64,000 bases of DNA. Origin: Trichostrongylus colubriformis (lineage: Eukaryota > Nematoda > Chromadorea > Rhabditida > Trichostrongylidae). Positions within the stretch are counted from its first letter, which is position 1. The number at the start of each line of letters is the position of its first letter. The stretch spans positions 50,920,873-50,984,872 of the forward strand of contig OZ022257.1 in assembly GCA_963978905.1 (NCBI GenBank), read 5' to 3'. This document shows positions 35,801 to 45,873 of this stretch, one piece after another. The notes beneath the pieces are model-generated. The model did no database searches. It had not been told where the DNA came from and saw nothing but the letters and a program-made list of their open reading frames with translations. The translations under genes were made by a program, and so were the position numbers.

Positions 35801-38208
35801 AAACCAAAGAGACGTGTCATTTTCATCCTGCATCCAATATGTTTTCTGAAACAAATGTTAAGGTCATCATGAGTACAAGTTCATGGTGGACAACAAGTGG
35901 GTTGTGGATGATAATCAGCCGAAGACAAACAATAATCTTGGAGGAGAGAACAATGTGATGTCCATTGATCAGGATGACTTTGAAGTTTGTTTTTTTGCCT
36001 ATCTATGGATGTTTGCTCAGTATGATTTTTGTTTATTACCGCCAGGATAGTTTGTGCCTGCGCTTTACTGCTTGGTGGGTTATAGACGGTTTAAAATTAT
36101 GGATAGCATTAGGATTAGTGTGATCTCCCTAGTAAAAATAATGAAATGAAAGTCACGTCTGGGCGTTACAAATTATGCGATTGCCAACACGAAGATGGGT
36201 CGTAAGTAGGCAGTGTGTAGTTGAAGGCTGTTAGCTGGTAGACAAAAATGAAAGTGTCTGAAAAAATTATGGCCTTGGGAAAACTAGTGTTATTCCCCCT
36301 ATCCAGGATACTGTGTAGCCAAGAGTTCGATTTATTAGGTTGTCCCGAAAGTTCCGGAATACCTCGACCTCTTCCTTTCAAATTTATATCATTACACCAT
36401 AAAGCATTTTGCAGCATGTCATATATCATTCGAAAGAGAATTTTCTACTCTACAGTATGACATGTCTTGTTGACTGAAATGTGTTTATGTTGTGAAGAAA
36501 TAAATTAAAAAAAAGTGGTCGAGGTGTTCCGGAACTTTCGGGACAACCTAATATATCTTCTGAGTAACTCCCATACCCAATTTGTGTGGATCTACTATGA
36601 GTCGTGAAAGTCTTTCTCGCACATGTTTGTTGTTTGGCACTTATGTCTTAAAAATTACATTAGAATGTGAAAAACTGCCCTGAGTAAGTGAGTTATCAAA
36701 CGGCAAATATGGATTTTCGGAAACCTAATGTCTCGAATAACTGTTGACTGGAAATTATCATTTACCAGTTGGGTGGAACATACTGTGCGCGTAATACTAT
36801 GGGCGTCAGTAGGTCGATCGGAGTGGATTTTTTTACAAAACCCCTCTCTCAGATCTTAACAAACTCCGCCCATTGTGTGTGGTTCTCCGCCCATTCTGAA
36901 TGTGCTCAAGATAGCTTAGGCTTAGGTTATTTCTAGCAAATTATCTAACCCCAAGACTGCGTTTTATTGCGCGCTCCGCCCGCCAAGGGCAGAGCTCAAC
37001 TTCGTCCATTTGCGTTTTTTCTTCTTGTCCCGTGCCCCAGCCATTCCACGCTTCACTCCATGTCCGAGAGGTCGTTTTGATGTGATACCTGATTGCGTCA
37101 CCGACAGGGATGGAGGGACGGACGTCTAGACGATGTGTTTCACATATAATAGAGATATCTCCAAAGTTAAACAGGTTTTTGATCTGTGGACACAATTTTC
37201 CTTCCAGGAAGGCCTTTAGGCATGTAATGTGATTTTCAATCAAAGAACACCTCCGGAAGCTGTAATAGATTGATGTTGTCGGTACGTAACCGCGAAGCAG
37301 TGGTATATGTTAAAATGTGCTGTTATAGGTGTTCGATGCTCTTGACAAGGATCTCGCATCGTCGAATGCTGGTGAGGCTATGAGAGGTGCACCGAATCAT
37401 CAACCATCTCATGACACTCCAAATGATAGGTGATTATTAATTTGTCATGCCCATTCATAATCTGTAGTCGTTATTCTGAGCTGTGTCCGTAGGCTGTGGA
37501 TGCTCACAGTAGGCTTTAACCGTGGAGCTTGCTCCGCGGTTGCTCAACATTGCTTGCGATTTTTCAACCCTCTTTGCTTCCTACCGTTCACTATTTCCGG
37601 AGTAGTAAGATTTTCGATTTTTGTCTACCTTAGAGTAGAGAAAGTGGAAATTATTTTTTCAAATTGTATGTGTTCTTTTTTCAAGGGAACTCGAGAAACT
37701 ACGCACCTTCTCGCAGGAGATTCCAGATCGGTCAGAGTTTGCGAAGGCTCATAATCCGCCAGCGCTCCCACCTCATCTTCTCCAGGTGGTTACCTTTTTT
37801 CTTACAAGTCAATGCGCTCGAACTTCTTTTTGCAGCTGACGCTGTTGCAGTTGTCAGATTTTGCTGATGTTTTGAGTTTGGATTTTTATGTCTCTAATGC
37901 AGGTCATCCTCAACAAAGACACTCCCGTGCAGTGTGATCCCAATGTACTACCGGAACCAAATCACGTAATGCTAAATCATCTTTATGCTCTTTCGATCAA
38001 AGACGGTGTTATGGTGCTCTCTGCTACTCACCGGTAAGGTCTTCACTTATTTTTTCCGAGTGTTTTATATATATCGCTTGAACAGATCAATATGTGCTTT
38101 ATATGGTTAACGCAAAGTAGGAATGCGTAATTTCGGCGAAGAAATCAGTTCAGTTTGTTTAGATATCGCAAGAAGTACGTGACCACACTGTTGTACAAAC
38201 CGATCTAA
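32808..38208 (+). CDS. aakb: AMP-activated protein kinase beta subunit
   Basis: This is the scaffold subunit of AMPK, which joins the catalytic alpha and nucleotide-sensing gamma subunits and binds glycogen. Proposed exons: 32808-32865, 33216-33241, 34836-34948, 35407-35513, 35863-35984, 37329-37429, 37686-37785, 37903-38033, 38163-38208 (804 nt, 267 aa, all phases agree). The start MGNNQ fits N-myristoylation. CBM48, about residues 56-142: GSWDGW with Trp80, IPLVKS with Ser89 (the equivalent of mammalian Ser108), YKFMVDNKW with Lys107 and Trp114, and LGGENN; Trp, Lys and Asn of the sugar site are kept. C-terminal domain, about 177-267: PNHVMLNHLYALSIKDGVMV and YVTTLLYKPI end the protein as in all beta subunits. 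The length matches nematode homologues (about 270 aa). The intron after exon 4 begins GC instead of GT; introns 5 and others carry repeats. The borders of exons 1 and 2 are the least certain: exon 2 may extend through a Ser-rich NNSSTSSDS stretch. Confidence 0.9.
36335..36551. mobile_element. mariner-derived MITE in AMPK-beta intron 5
   Basis: This is a 217-bp element with TIRs TTAGGTTGTCCCGAAAGTTC and its inverse, flanked by TA on both sides. The right 75 bp (CTGAAATGTGTTTATGTT, AAAAAAGTGGTCG) matches the 3' end of the mariner at 16341-17208, so it is a deletion derivative of that lineage. The middle 100 bp has no transposase sequence. It lies within the intron between 35985 and 37328. Confidence 0.88.
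36767..37150 (+). repeat. family E repeat in AMPK-beta intron 5
   Basis: It shares CTATGGGCGTCAGTAGGTCG, TGCTCAAGATAGCTTAGG, GTCCCGTGCCCCAGCC and GGAGGGACGGACGTC with the 27.1 kb copy, in the same order and orientation. It ends near 37150 before the next AMPK-beta exon. Confidence 0.65.
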
Positions 38209-39024
38209 GCGTTGATGTCGTTTTGCATGATTGTTGAAGAAAATCGGCCGTGTTGTCCAGCGATTTGTTGAAAAGAGTAGAGCCTCACAAGTGAGGTTCA
38301 AATTGTAACGCCCAAAACGGGTGCTGTCCACGTTTCAAATAGAAGACTAAGGTTTCACCTCACGCTCTCATTTACTTTCCATGTCATTACTACTCAGCAC
38401 TGGTGTTTGAATTGAATAATGGATGCGATTGTTAAGATAGTAAGCTGTAGTCCTTGCCTCTATAGGCTAAAGAGTACAATTTTCTGTTCAGAGCTCTTTT
38501 ACTCAGCCATTTCTGTCCAATGTATTATGTGTAATTTCTTTCGTAGACTGCTCAGCACTATTCTCCTGTTTAGCGTTCTTGATTGCTTATTGGCACGTTT
38601 TACTGTAGCGAAATAGGAGCTGTCGCTGATATCTTTAGTATATGTATAAATTGTACATAAAATGTGTTTGTGGTCAACCATCGCGTAAATTTAAAGGCAC
38701 CGGGAGGGGGGCAAGGGCGGAATAACGTTTACGAAAACAATGGCGTCTGAAAACAAACATATGGGTTCGGTAGATACAATGTGTAACGAAACCAGCGTTG
38801 AAAAACGCGCCGTGAGACGGTATTTGGCCCCGGGGCGCGCTTCCGTCCGAACTGCAAGCTTCCGTGGCCGAGCCACGCTTCGTTCATTTTGAAGCTTGTC
38901 TTCGGCCTGATGTAACCTTATTTTTGAATTATTTCCTCTTTACTGTTTTCTAGTGACATATTTTACTTGTTTACTTATAGATCTTCTTAATTGTGCATTT
39001 CTATACCTGAAAATCTCAGAAGGG
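38209..39024. other. 3' region of the AMPK-beta gene
   Basis: Presumed 3' untranslated and intergenic sequence. No standard AATAAA is seen in the first 400 bases after the stop. Nothing else recognisable. Confidence 0.35.
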
Positions 39025-39243
39025 TCAAATAAAGTCGGGGGGAGACGCAACTTTGCGTCGACGTCAAAGCTCCTTTCCCTCCCCAGGCTTAGGCTAAAAT
39101 TGATATCCCCTCCTCCCACATTAAAAAGCATCTGTCAAAGCATAGGTCTCATCAGCTTTAGCCTAACCCTAGGAAGGGAAAGAAGCTTTGACGTGGGTGA
39201 AAATTTTGCCTCTCCCCCCCCCCCCCCCCGACTTTATTTGATT
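39025..39243. mobile_element. MITE with long inverted ends and a poly-C run
   Basis: The left end TCAAATAAAGTCGGGGGG and right end CCGACTTTATTTGA are inverted repeats. The pairing continues inwards through AGGCTTAGGCTAAA / TTTAGCCTAACCCT with gaps. The right arm contains a run of 16 C (39214-39229), against six G in the left arm. No coding potential. Confidence 0.75.
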
Positions 39244-39561
39244 CGTAAGTACATCTAGAAACAATATAAGAAAGAACAAAGTGAAAACGAAAAGGAAAAA
39301 CAAATCTATATCAGAACCATCTTCTTTTGGCACCATGCCAAGGCGTCAAATTGGCGAGTTTGTGCAATGGCGGCCACTCAAGCTCGTCCACACTACGTCT
39401 GTTCTACCGTAAGCCAAAATTACCCCTCCTGGTGTCTTTAACGCAGGAAACTTGAAAATATCGGGAATGATTGTTTTCCAGTGTAATCACATCGTAGTAT
39501 CATATGGTTTAATGTTGGCTAATGTATCGAGAAGGATCATTGGTACCATTTCTTTTTAAGA

Positions 39562-39674
39562 GCGAACGTTATTTGAGGGGATTTTAGTTTGATTTATGGG
39601 CAAACGTTATTTGAAGGGGGTTGTTTGATCGAGGGACAATGGTTATTGTAGGGGGTCTTGGTTTTATTCGGGAA
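39562..39674. repeat. degenerate tandem repeat, about 36 bp x 3
   Basis: Three successive units begin ACGTTATTTGAGGGG, ACGTTATTTGAAGGGG and ATGGTTATTGTAGGGG and end with GATT / GATCGAGGGACA-like sequence. It lies upstream of the BTB gene; function unknown. Confidence 0.55.
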
Positions 39675-39987
39675 TAGACGACAGGAGAGACTGAAGACTG
39701 GAGACAGGTCAATCATGCATATTGCGCTTAATGCAGTAAGAATGGCGCAGTAAGAATATTGATCTGAAGTGAAGACGACCGTGACGCGATCGCTAGCTGG
39801 CCTGTCAGCTATTGTGGACTAGAGTTGGACACTGTTCTTGTAGGGATAACAGAGCATATTCACCTATGTATGTATGTACAGTTTGCGAACGGAAATTTTA
39901 AATAACGCTTTTTGGAGAGAGTACTCGTCATTTGTTTTTCCTTTCATTTTCGAAATTTCAAATTTGTGTGTGTGTGCTTTTTTAGAG

Positions 39988-42333
39988 ATGGACCAATACA
40001 TAACGGTTCTAAGAACAAGTACGAAAAAGCGAAAATCCACGGGGAACTTCGAAATGCTTTCAGTCGAAGTCGAGGTAATTCTATTTCGTTTTAGGCACTT
40101 ATTCTTGAATACAAACGGTTCCATTGAAGTGAGGGCTGGTTAAGTCGATTGTTTCTATTTCAAAATGTGTTCAATGGGGTACTCTTCTGTTGTCTCATTT
40201 GAAGTAGTATAGTAACCTTGCGTTGAAAGGCCTGCAATTCCTAGAGTCGATGGTTAGCGAATTTGGTACTCTTACAGGTGACCGAGCTTGCTGGTATGAA
40301 TACCATCATCATTAAAATAATGCCGACAGATTCAGCGGAATATGCTATCCTAGTGGATTTTGTTTTAACCATAGGTGAAGCAACGATTGAAGTGAGATTT
40401 CCAAAGTTTTCGGTGATTTTCCGCAATGTAAAGAGAAATTTGCTATGATTTCTTGTGTTTCAGGTGAAGAGGGATCTGTGGGAGCCTGGCAAACAAGTGT
40501 TGGAGAAGCACACAGCCAGCAATGGACCTCTTAATCTTATGGCTTGCACCGTTCAACTGCTTTCACCTGTAGATCTCAGTCGTCAAACTGCATATAGGAA
40601 TTTTGAAGTTCGAGTAAGTGTGATTGAAGCTGTTACGAAAGTCTTGGAGGAATGTGCTCTGGATCCCGTACAGAATTGGCTCACGGCTGCTTATTTTGAT
40701 TTTCTGAGAGGATTTTTAGTTTTTGTCCACGAAATTTTTATTCGACTAGATTTCTTGAAGTTGTTCTATCAAGGGAAGGTCAATAGGTACGCGCATAGTG
40801 TGCGAGCCAGACGTTTTTGCGCAGAACGAATGTAGTTTTCATGTTCAGGAGGTCGAATAACCTCTGGAGACTAGTTTTAGCCCAATCGAGATTTTGAGAA
40901 CAATTTGACTGGATCCATGGGTAAAGTAATGTGGCCATAGAGTGAGCGGTTTTTTTTTTCATTTTCTACATAAGAAAGCTATCAATTGTAACAAAGATGA
41001 CCTAAAGAAACCAAACATAGGTGCTTCCGCAGCTAACGAGCGTAGTAAGCGATTAAGGAAGTTTTTGGAAAGGACAACGACTACCTCTTTGTCAAATGTG
41101 TTGTAACTCCCGGGAATCCTTCCGATTTTTGGTTGGAATCTCAATCAGGCTCGAAAGTGTCTCCAGGGGTATTTCGACCCCTTGAACATCAAAGCAATAT
41201 TGGCTCTGAGCGAAAACGCCCGAATCGCGTTCTATGGGTGCCTGCACATACTATGTAATAGTATTACTCATTCAGAAAAACCTTCATAACTTCGGGCAGA
41301 GAGTCGTTCCACAAATTTGGACGGTAAATTTGTGTTCAGCGTCTCGAGACGCATACAGTGTTTGCACCTCACTGAAAATGGCGAGGCTTAGTGACCTTCT
41401 CTTGTGAGATAGTTACGCGGGTTCTTGATGTTCTTCCTCAAGAAACACTAGAGCCTAGGGCATTCCGTGCGAGCACTGACCATTAGGTGCCTGCGAAACC
41501 ATCCAAAAAGCCGCATGTTTTTTTGCACCATCGTTATTTGGAATGATTCAAAAGGCGTGCTTTAAACCTGTGTAGCCTGAGAATCCTGGACTATCTAGGG
41601 AATTATTTCAGTGCCCTCCCTACAATTTCTTCGTGGATTTGCGAACACTTGCCGAACTTGGCGGTCCACTCTTCAGCAGTTGGAAAGTGAAACAGGTATG
41701 AAACAGTCCTTTCTTTGTCATTCCTGTCAGGTCACGATATCCGCATTTCCACGGCGCCGGCCTAAACAGTTAGAATCCTCATTTGCCTCACTCTCATTTG
41801 ATTATTGGATTTTTCCATGCCAACTTAAGAGTGCTGTTACTTCGACGGTGATCTAATTCTATTTTAAGGAAGCAGGTTTGGATTTTGTAGAAGTTACCGA
41901 TATCCCTCCTGAAGACGTGAAGACCCTCTTGCATGCCACAGCTCGGTTCGGATCAACTATTATTCATAAGTAAGTTTTCCATTTTCACTTCTCTGAATGG
42001 CTGAGTGATCTGTTTGAGAAACTTCTTGTGGTTTAGAGACAACTACTTAGTAATGAGCATTTTGGCATCTCAGTACCGAATGCTTACCGTACTTCGTGAA
42101 GTGGAATCGTATCTGATTATTGCTAAAATGCCATTAATACGGAAACTGGAGTTCGCTGCAGAACTTCGAATGGCCAGACTCTACGACATGACGATGAGAG
42201 AAATAGGTCCCAATGCAGTTGAAGAGGTAAGACTTTTCGAAATAGCCATTTCTGGCTGTAGGAACAGTTCGTGCCCGCTAGTTCAACAATTTATCGAGCT
42301 TATTGCGAGTGGACGCTACTACTTTCCAAATAG
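39988..42333 (+). CDS. BTB/POZ domain protein
   Basis: Proposed exons: 39988-40074, 40278-40391, 40464-40613, 41612-41695, 41869-41969, 42037-42226, 42262-42333; all junctions are GT-AG, phases agree, and the product is 265 aa. The start ATG follows TTTTTAGAG, a possible spliced-leader acceptor. Residues about 113-225 fit a BTB domain: FFVDLRTLAELGGPLFSSW, then DFVEVTDIPPEDVKTLLHA (the conserved V-x-D-I-x-P-E-x-x-x-x-L-L strand/helix), then SILASQYRMLTVLREVESYL and the nematode-type KMPLIRKLEFAAELRMARLYD. BTB proteins commonly dimerise and act as substrate adaptors for Cul3 ubiquitin ligases. The N-terminal 110 residues (…NTIIIKIMPTDSAEYAILVD…) resemble the region held by a MATH domain in nematode BATH proteins, but I cannot confirm one. 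The 1-kb fourth intron (after exon 3) could hide another exon. The exact orthologue is unknown. Confidence 0.78.
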
Positions 42334-42688
42334 TGACACTGAAAGGCATCGACAGTTGGGTTCCTTAGCACTTGTTCGCCGATTATTCTGAGTAGCTTAT
42401 ATTGTTCACACCGCCACGCGGGACTTTTTCCGCTGCCTTGTGAAGCAAAGGAGCACATGTGAGTTTCCTCTATCTAGGCGAACTTGTGAGCACTAGTGGC
42501 TGAAGCAAAGAAACTGCCAGACTCCTTCTCACCGCCTTTTATACTGTATGGCGAGCATATCTCTTGAGAATCTAACAACATAATCGGCATTCACGAGCCA
42601 GTATTTCCACAACATCACGAAACGATAAGAAAATTGTAATGTACGCCATATTTAAATCAGTCAGAAAACAATTTCAATCATCAAAATA

Positions 42689-43571
42689 TTAGGTTGTTCC
42701 GAAAGTCTTGTAGTATTTTTCCAAAAAAAAAAATCAGTAACTCTTATTCACTTCGAAGCAGGTCCAGGCGGTTCAGGAATATGGTAGAACGTTCCCTAAG
42801 CTTCCGAGGAAAATATATATTGACCCACCAGATCCCGTTGAGAGAGCTACAATGCCCGTTGTCGATACCCACCCAACTCGCGGTGTCATCTATTATGAGC
42901 GGTCTTGCGGCACCAAAACGACGCAAGCTTGCCACTCCATCAGCGCTGCATTGGGCAAGGGATGCGTGAGCTACGTGACCGTGCGCCGCTGGTTCATCAG
43001 CTTCAGCAACGGCGAGATTGACATGAAGGACAAACCACCTCGGGACTGTGCTGGTTTTGGGACGCGGAAGGAATGCTTTTCCGCGAGGTGCTGGTACAAG
43101 GCGAGACAGTCACCGCTGCCGTATGCACCCACCAGCTCCAGCAGCTCGCCGTCGCTGTTCGAGAAAAGTGCCGGAAGAAGTCCGCGGTCACCCTTCTTCA
43201 TGACGACGCCCGCTCCCACTTCGCGAAAAGTTCCCAGGCCAAGTTATAGGAGCTCGGCTGGGATGTGCTGCCCCACCCGCCATACTCTCCAGACATTGCC
43301 CCTTCTGGCTATCAACTTACCCATCCCCTCGAATCCTTCCTGGCCAAGAGAAAATTCGTTGATTATGACTTGCTTGCGAAGGCGATCGCTGACTTCTTCG
43401 ACTCTCAGAACCGAGAGTTTTGGGAGAAGGGAATCAACGATTTTCCTATAAAGTGCCAGAGGGTTGCCGATAACAATGGTCAATACGTTGTTGCCTAATT
43501 ATATTTGTTGGACGAAAAAAATGAAAAGTGATGATCGAAAAAAATACTACAAGACTTTTGGAACAACCTAA
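42689..43571 (+). mobile_element. mariner element with broken transposase, nested in an LTR
   Basis: The TIRs are TTAGGTTGTTCCGAAAGTCT and its inverse at 43571, flanked by TA on both sides. The transposase is readable in pieces: GVIYYERSCGTKTTQACHSI and VTVRRWFISFSNGEIDMKD (helix-turn-helix region, 42880-43030); then, in another frame, VTLLHDDARSHFAKSS with the second catalytic Asp; then WDVLPHPPYSPDIAPSGYQL. The third catalytic Asp (normally PSDY) is Gly here. The block with the first Asp is deleted, and a stop (TAG) follows QAKL. The element ends in GINDFPIKCQRVADNNGQYV. Inactive on three counts. Confidence 0.88.
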
Positions 43572-43603
43572 TATATCACTTGAAGTGCGTCGACTTCTCG
43601 ACA

Positions 43604-44813
43604 CCCCGCCAAGCTTATATCGTCCTTCTGGTCGTAGAAGTTCGATCTCCTCCTACAGCCGCTTTATCCATACTCTTACTTGTGTGCGATGACGTCTCTT
43701 TTTCGGAATCAATTCTTCGACGATCGTCTCTCTAAGGCCGCTTCCATACTTTGCGCACCGACGCCGTCACGCGCGTGCCTGCGTCACGCGCGTGCCTGCG
43801 TCACGCGCGTGACGCAGGCACGCGCGTGACGGCGTCGGTGCGCAAAGTATGGAAGCGGCCTAATCCTCTCGCAGTAGTAGCAGTCTCTCTGGCGGTATCT
43901 GCACTTGTCCTGTGGGCAGTTGCCGAAGCCGCGGTTGCAACCTTCTTTCTACTGACGATTATGTTTCGGTTGTGCCCATTTGGTTCCTGCGGACAGAATC
44001 TGAGAAGTGACGGCCTACAGCATCGCAAAAGGTCATAATTCACCCTGAAGAGTCCCAACGTTCTTCTCCTTCTGATTCCGTATCCTTCGTCTCTTCGGTT
44101 CATTGCACTTCTCGAACCATTTTTGAAGTAATCCTGATCAGTTCCCATCTCAATTGGCACTTGTTCCAATGCAGCGCCTCCTTCTGATCCATCTGAGACA
44201 TATACTGTCACTTGCACACGGCTTGGACCAGGTTTTTCCGTCATCCGTCTGAATGTTCCCTTTAAGCCTGTGATTTTAACCTTTCTTTCAGACTTCTATT
44301 CTGCTCCATAGCCGATTGGGCCTTCAGAGCCATTTCTTCCCAAAGAATATGAAGGATCTGTTCTTCTGCTCCGAACGACACTCTTTATCCGAATCATTCT
44401 TTCTTCTCAGCTGCTTCTCAGCTTTTCTTTCCTCTTTGCAGAGTTCCTCGACGATTATTTCGTAGTCACTCATATTTCTGACAACAAACTCGAGCACGTT
44501 GTCCGCTTGAATGTCGAACTATTGCTTCTTGCTCACCCAATCTCGCCGAAAAAAGGATTGACTTTCCATTCTGAACCAGTGCTTCGAATAATTGATCCGT
44601 AAGTACAAAGCGAGTCGCTAGCTTCTTGATCTGCTCCAATGCTTCTTCCGCTGTTCGAAGCAGGTCAGTAACTAGGAGGACGTATCCTCCTGGTCCCCCC
44701 GGAACGAAATTTTCGTTGCTTTTGATGTGCCCCCGGTCGCTTCCCAGAGTTCCAAAGACAAAACTCGTTGATGAATAGCTTCCATGGACAAGGAACCGAT
44801 GTTCCATGGACAA
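43604..44813 (-). pseudogene. decayed Gag-like frame of the LTR element
   Basis: Starting near 44813 on the minus strand: MSMEHRFLVHG..., then EEALEQIKKLATRFVLTDQL, VQNGKSILFSARLGEQEAIV and RHSSGQRA, ending in a stop at 44466. Further pieces, separated by stops and frame changes, include EEMALKAQSAMEQNRSLKER (likely coiled coil) and a Cys-rich CNRGFGNCPQDKCRYRQRDC (about 43880-43945), which may be a metal-binding Gag tail. The order helical domain, coiled coil, Cys-rich tail directly downstream of the 5' LTR supports Gag. Family assignment is uncertain. Confidence 0.5.
43736..43860. mobile_element. PIF-like MITE forming a near-perfect 125-bp palindrome
   Basis: GGCCGCTTCCATACTTTGCG at the left is the exact reverse complement of the right end. 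The arms continue as CACCGACGCCGTCACGCGCG and a repeated CGTGCCTGCGTCACGCG until they meet near 43798. TAA flanks both sides (43733-43735 and 43861-43863). It has inserted into the interior of the LTR element. Confidence 0.85.
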
Positions 44814-45089
44814 GGGTTAGGTTCCTCGCCAGCGATAACGAATATACTTATACTGTTCACACAGCCACGCGGGACTTTTTCCACTTGTTCTGATGCACAG
44901 CTGTATGACAGAGATAATGACCAACCTACAATATTGTGGGGCAGAGAGCACATGGGGCTTTGCTCTTGCGAACTTGTGAATACTTGTGGCTGAACCCGGT
45001 ACCCACGAGATAGAAGTCATATATAAATCAGTCATAAACAACAATTTGAATCATAAGAATGTTTCCTTGAAGCAGTGTCGAGTCTAGCA

Positions 45090-45873
45090 AGTAATGCAAA
45101 CATTTCACGCGGTTGCGGCCTGGTGTTATTGGAGTGAATAACAAATGCTTTCCTAAAACTTCGCATGGAATCAATTTATTGCTCTCACAAACTTTAGATC
45201 CACCGATATTTGCGAGACAATGGTGATCGATTACAAGATTTGCATTGGACACTGCGAACGGCTCTCGGCATCAACACGGACTACATATGTGTTCCTCAAA
45301 ATTCTGTTTCTTGAACAGTTCAAGATTTAACATCAAGGTTTTGATCTCATAATAAGTTCTTTTTCTGCTCAAAGCTGTGTTTCGCATCTCCAGTGGTGTA
45401 TATTTTAGTGAATTGATGAATAAATGATGAGACAAGATCTTGAAGAATGATATTTCTTGCTTTCGATGATATTTCGCTAATCGCTAGGGGAATGAGGTGT
45501 TTGCCGGTATTGTGGACAAAATCATAGATTTAGAACAACGTTCAGTTCATTCAAGAAGACGATTCAGACGAGACGTCACTTCAGCAATAAATATTCCATA
45601 TCGATACCGAGGTTTTACGAAGAGAGATGTTGGAATCATTAGTTTATTATTCGTTTTAGCCTGAAACTATCTAAAATCAAACCCGACCCTTCTCAAACAT
45701 TCCTGGGCAGGCAGCTTTCTTTTCAGTGAATTTTTCAAATCTGTGGGACGCTTTGTGGGTTTAATTGTGGCTCTTCTCAGAAAACTTTAAGAATACCTCA
45801 TATTTCTGACATGAGCAGGATCGTTTTTTATGAGGTGGAACAGAGGACAGAACAGTGACATTTACTAGTGAAA
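45090..45873. other. gene-free stretch
   Basis: Nothing recognisable was seen. Confidence 0.4.

Larger units (their letters stand above)
42403..45089 (-). mobile_element. LTR retrotransposon relic (BEL/Pao- or Gypsy-like), gag region only
   Basis: Two related LTRs face the same way: 44854-45089, and 42403-42686 continued at 43572-43603. Shared blocks are TGTTCACA(C/A)(C/A)GCCACGCGGG, GCGAACTTGTGA, GTGGCTGAA and AAATCAGTCA. On the minus strand each starts TG (TGTCGA or TGCTAG) and ends TGTGAACA, so the 5' LTR is on the right. A purine run (GGCGGGG, 43604-43610) sits before the 3' LTR and TGGCGAGGAAC (about 44819-44829) lies soon after the 5' LTR where a primer site is expected. The interior (43604-44853) encodes only a decayed Gag-like frame; protease, reverse transcriptase and integrase are absent. 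The left LTR is split by the mariner at 42689-43571. Confidence 0.72.

Noticed and set aside
40464..40613. Apparent premature stop in the BTB gene when exon 2 is ended at 40374 (GTGAAG donor)
   Set aside because: A second donor at 40392 (GAA|GTGAGA) keeps the third exon fully open in phase, so no frameshift is needed.
32808..42333. AMPK-beta and BTB genes as an operon
   Set aside because: The gap from stop to start is 1.8 kb and contains a MITE, far longer than nematode operon spacing.
43751..44038. Open frames of 95 and 147 codons across the CG-rich palindrome
   Set aside because: They read through a palindromic MITE and a decayed Gag region; mirrored frames on both strands are a by-product of the palindrome.
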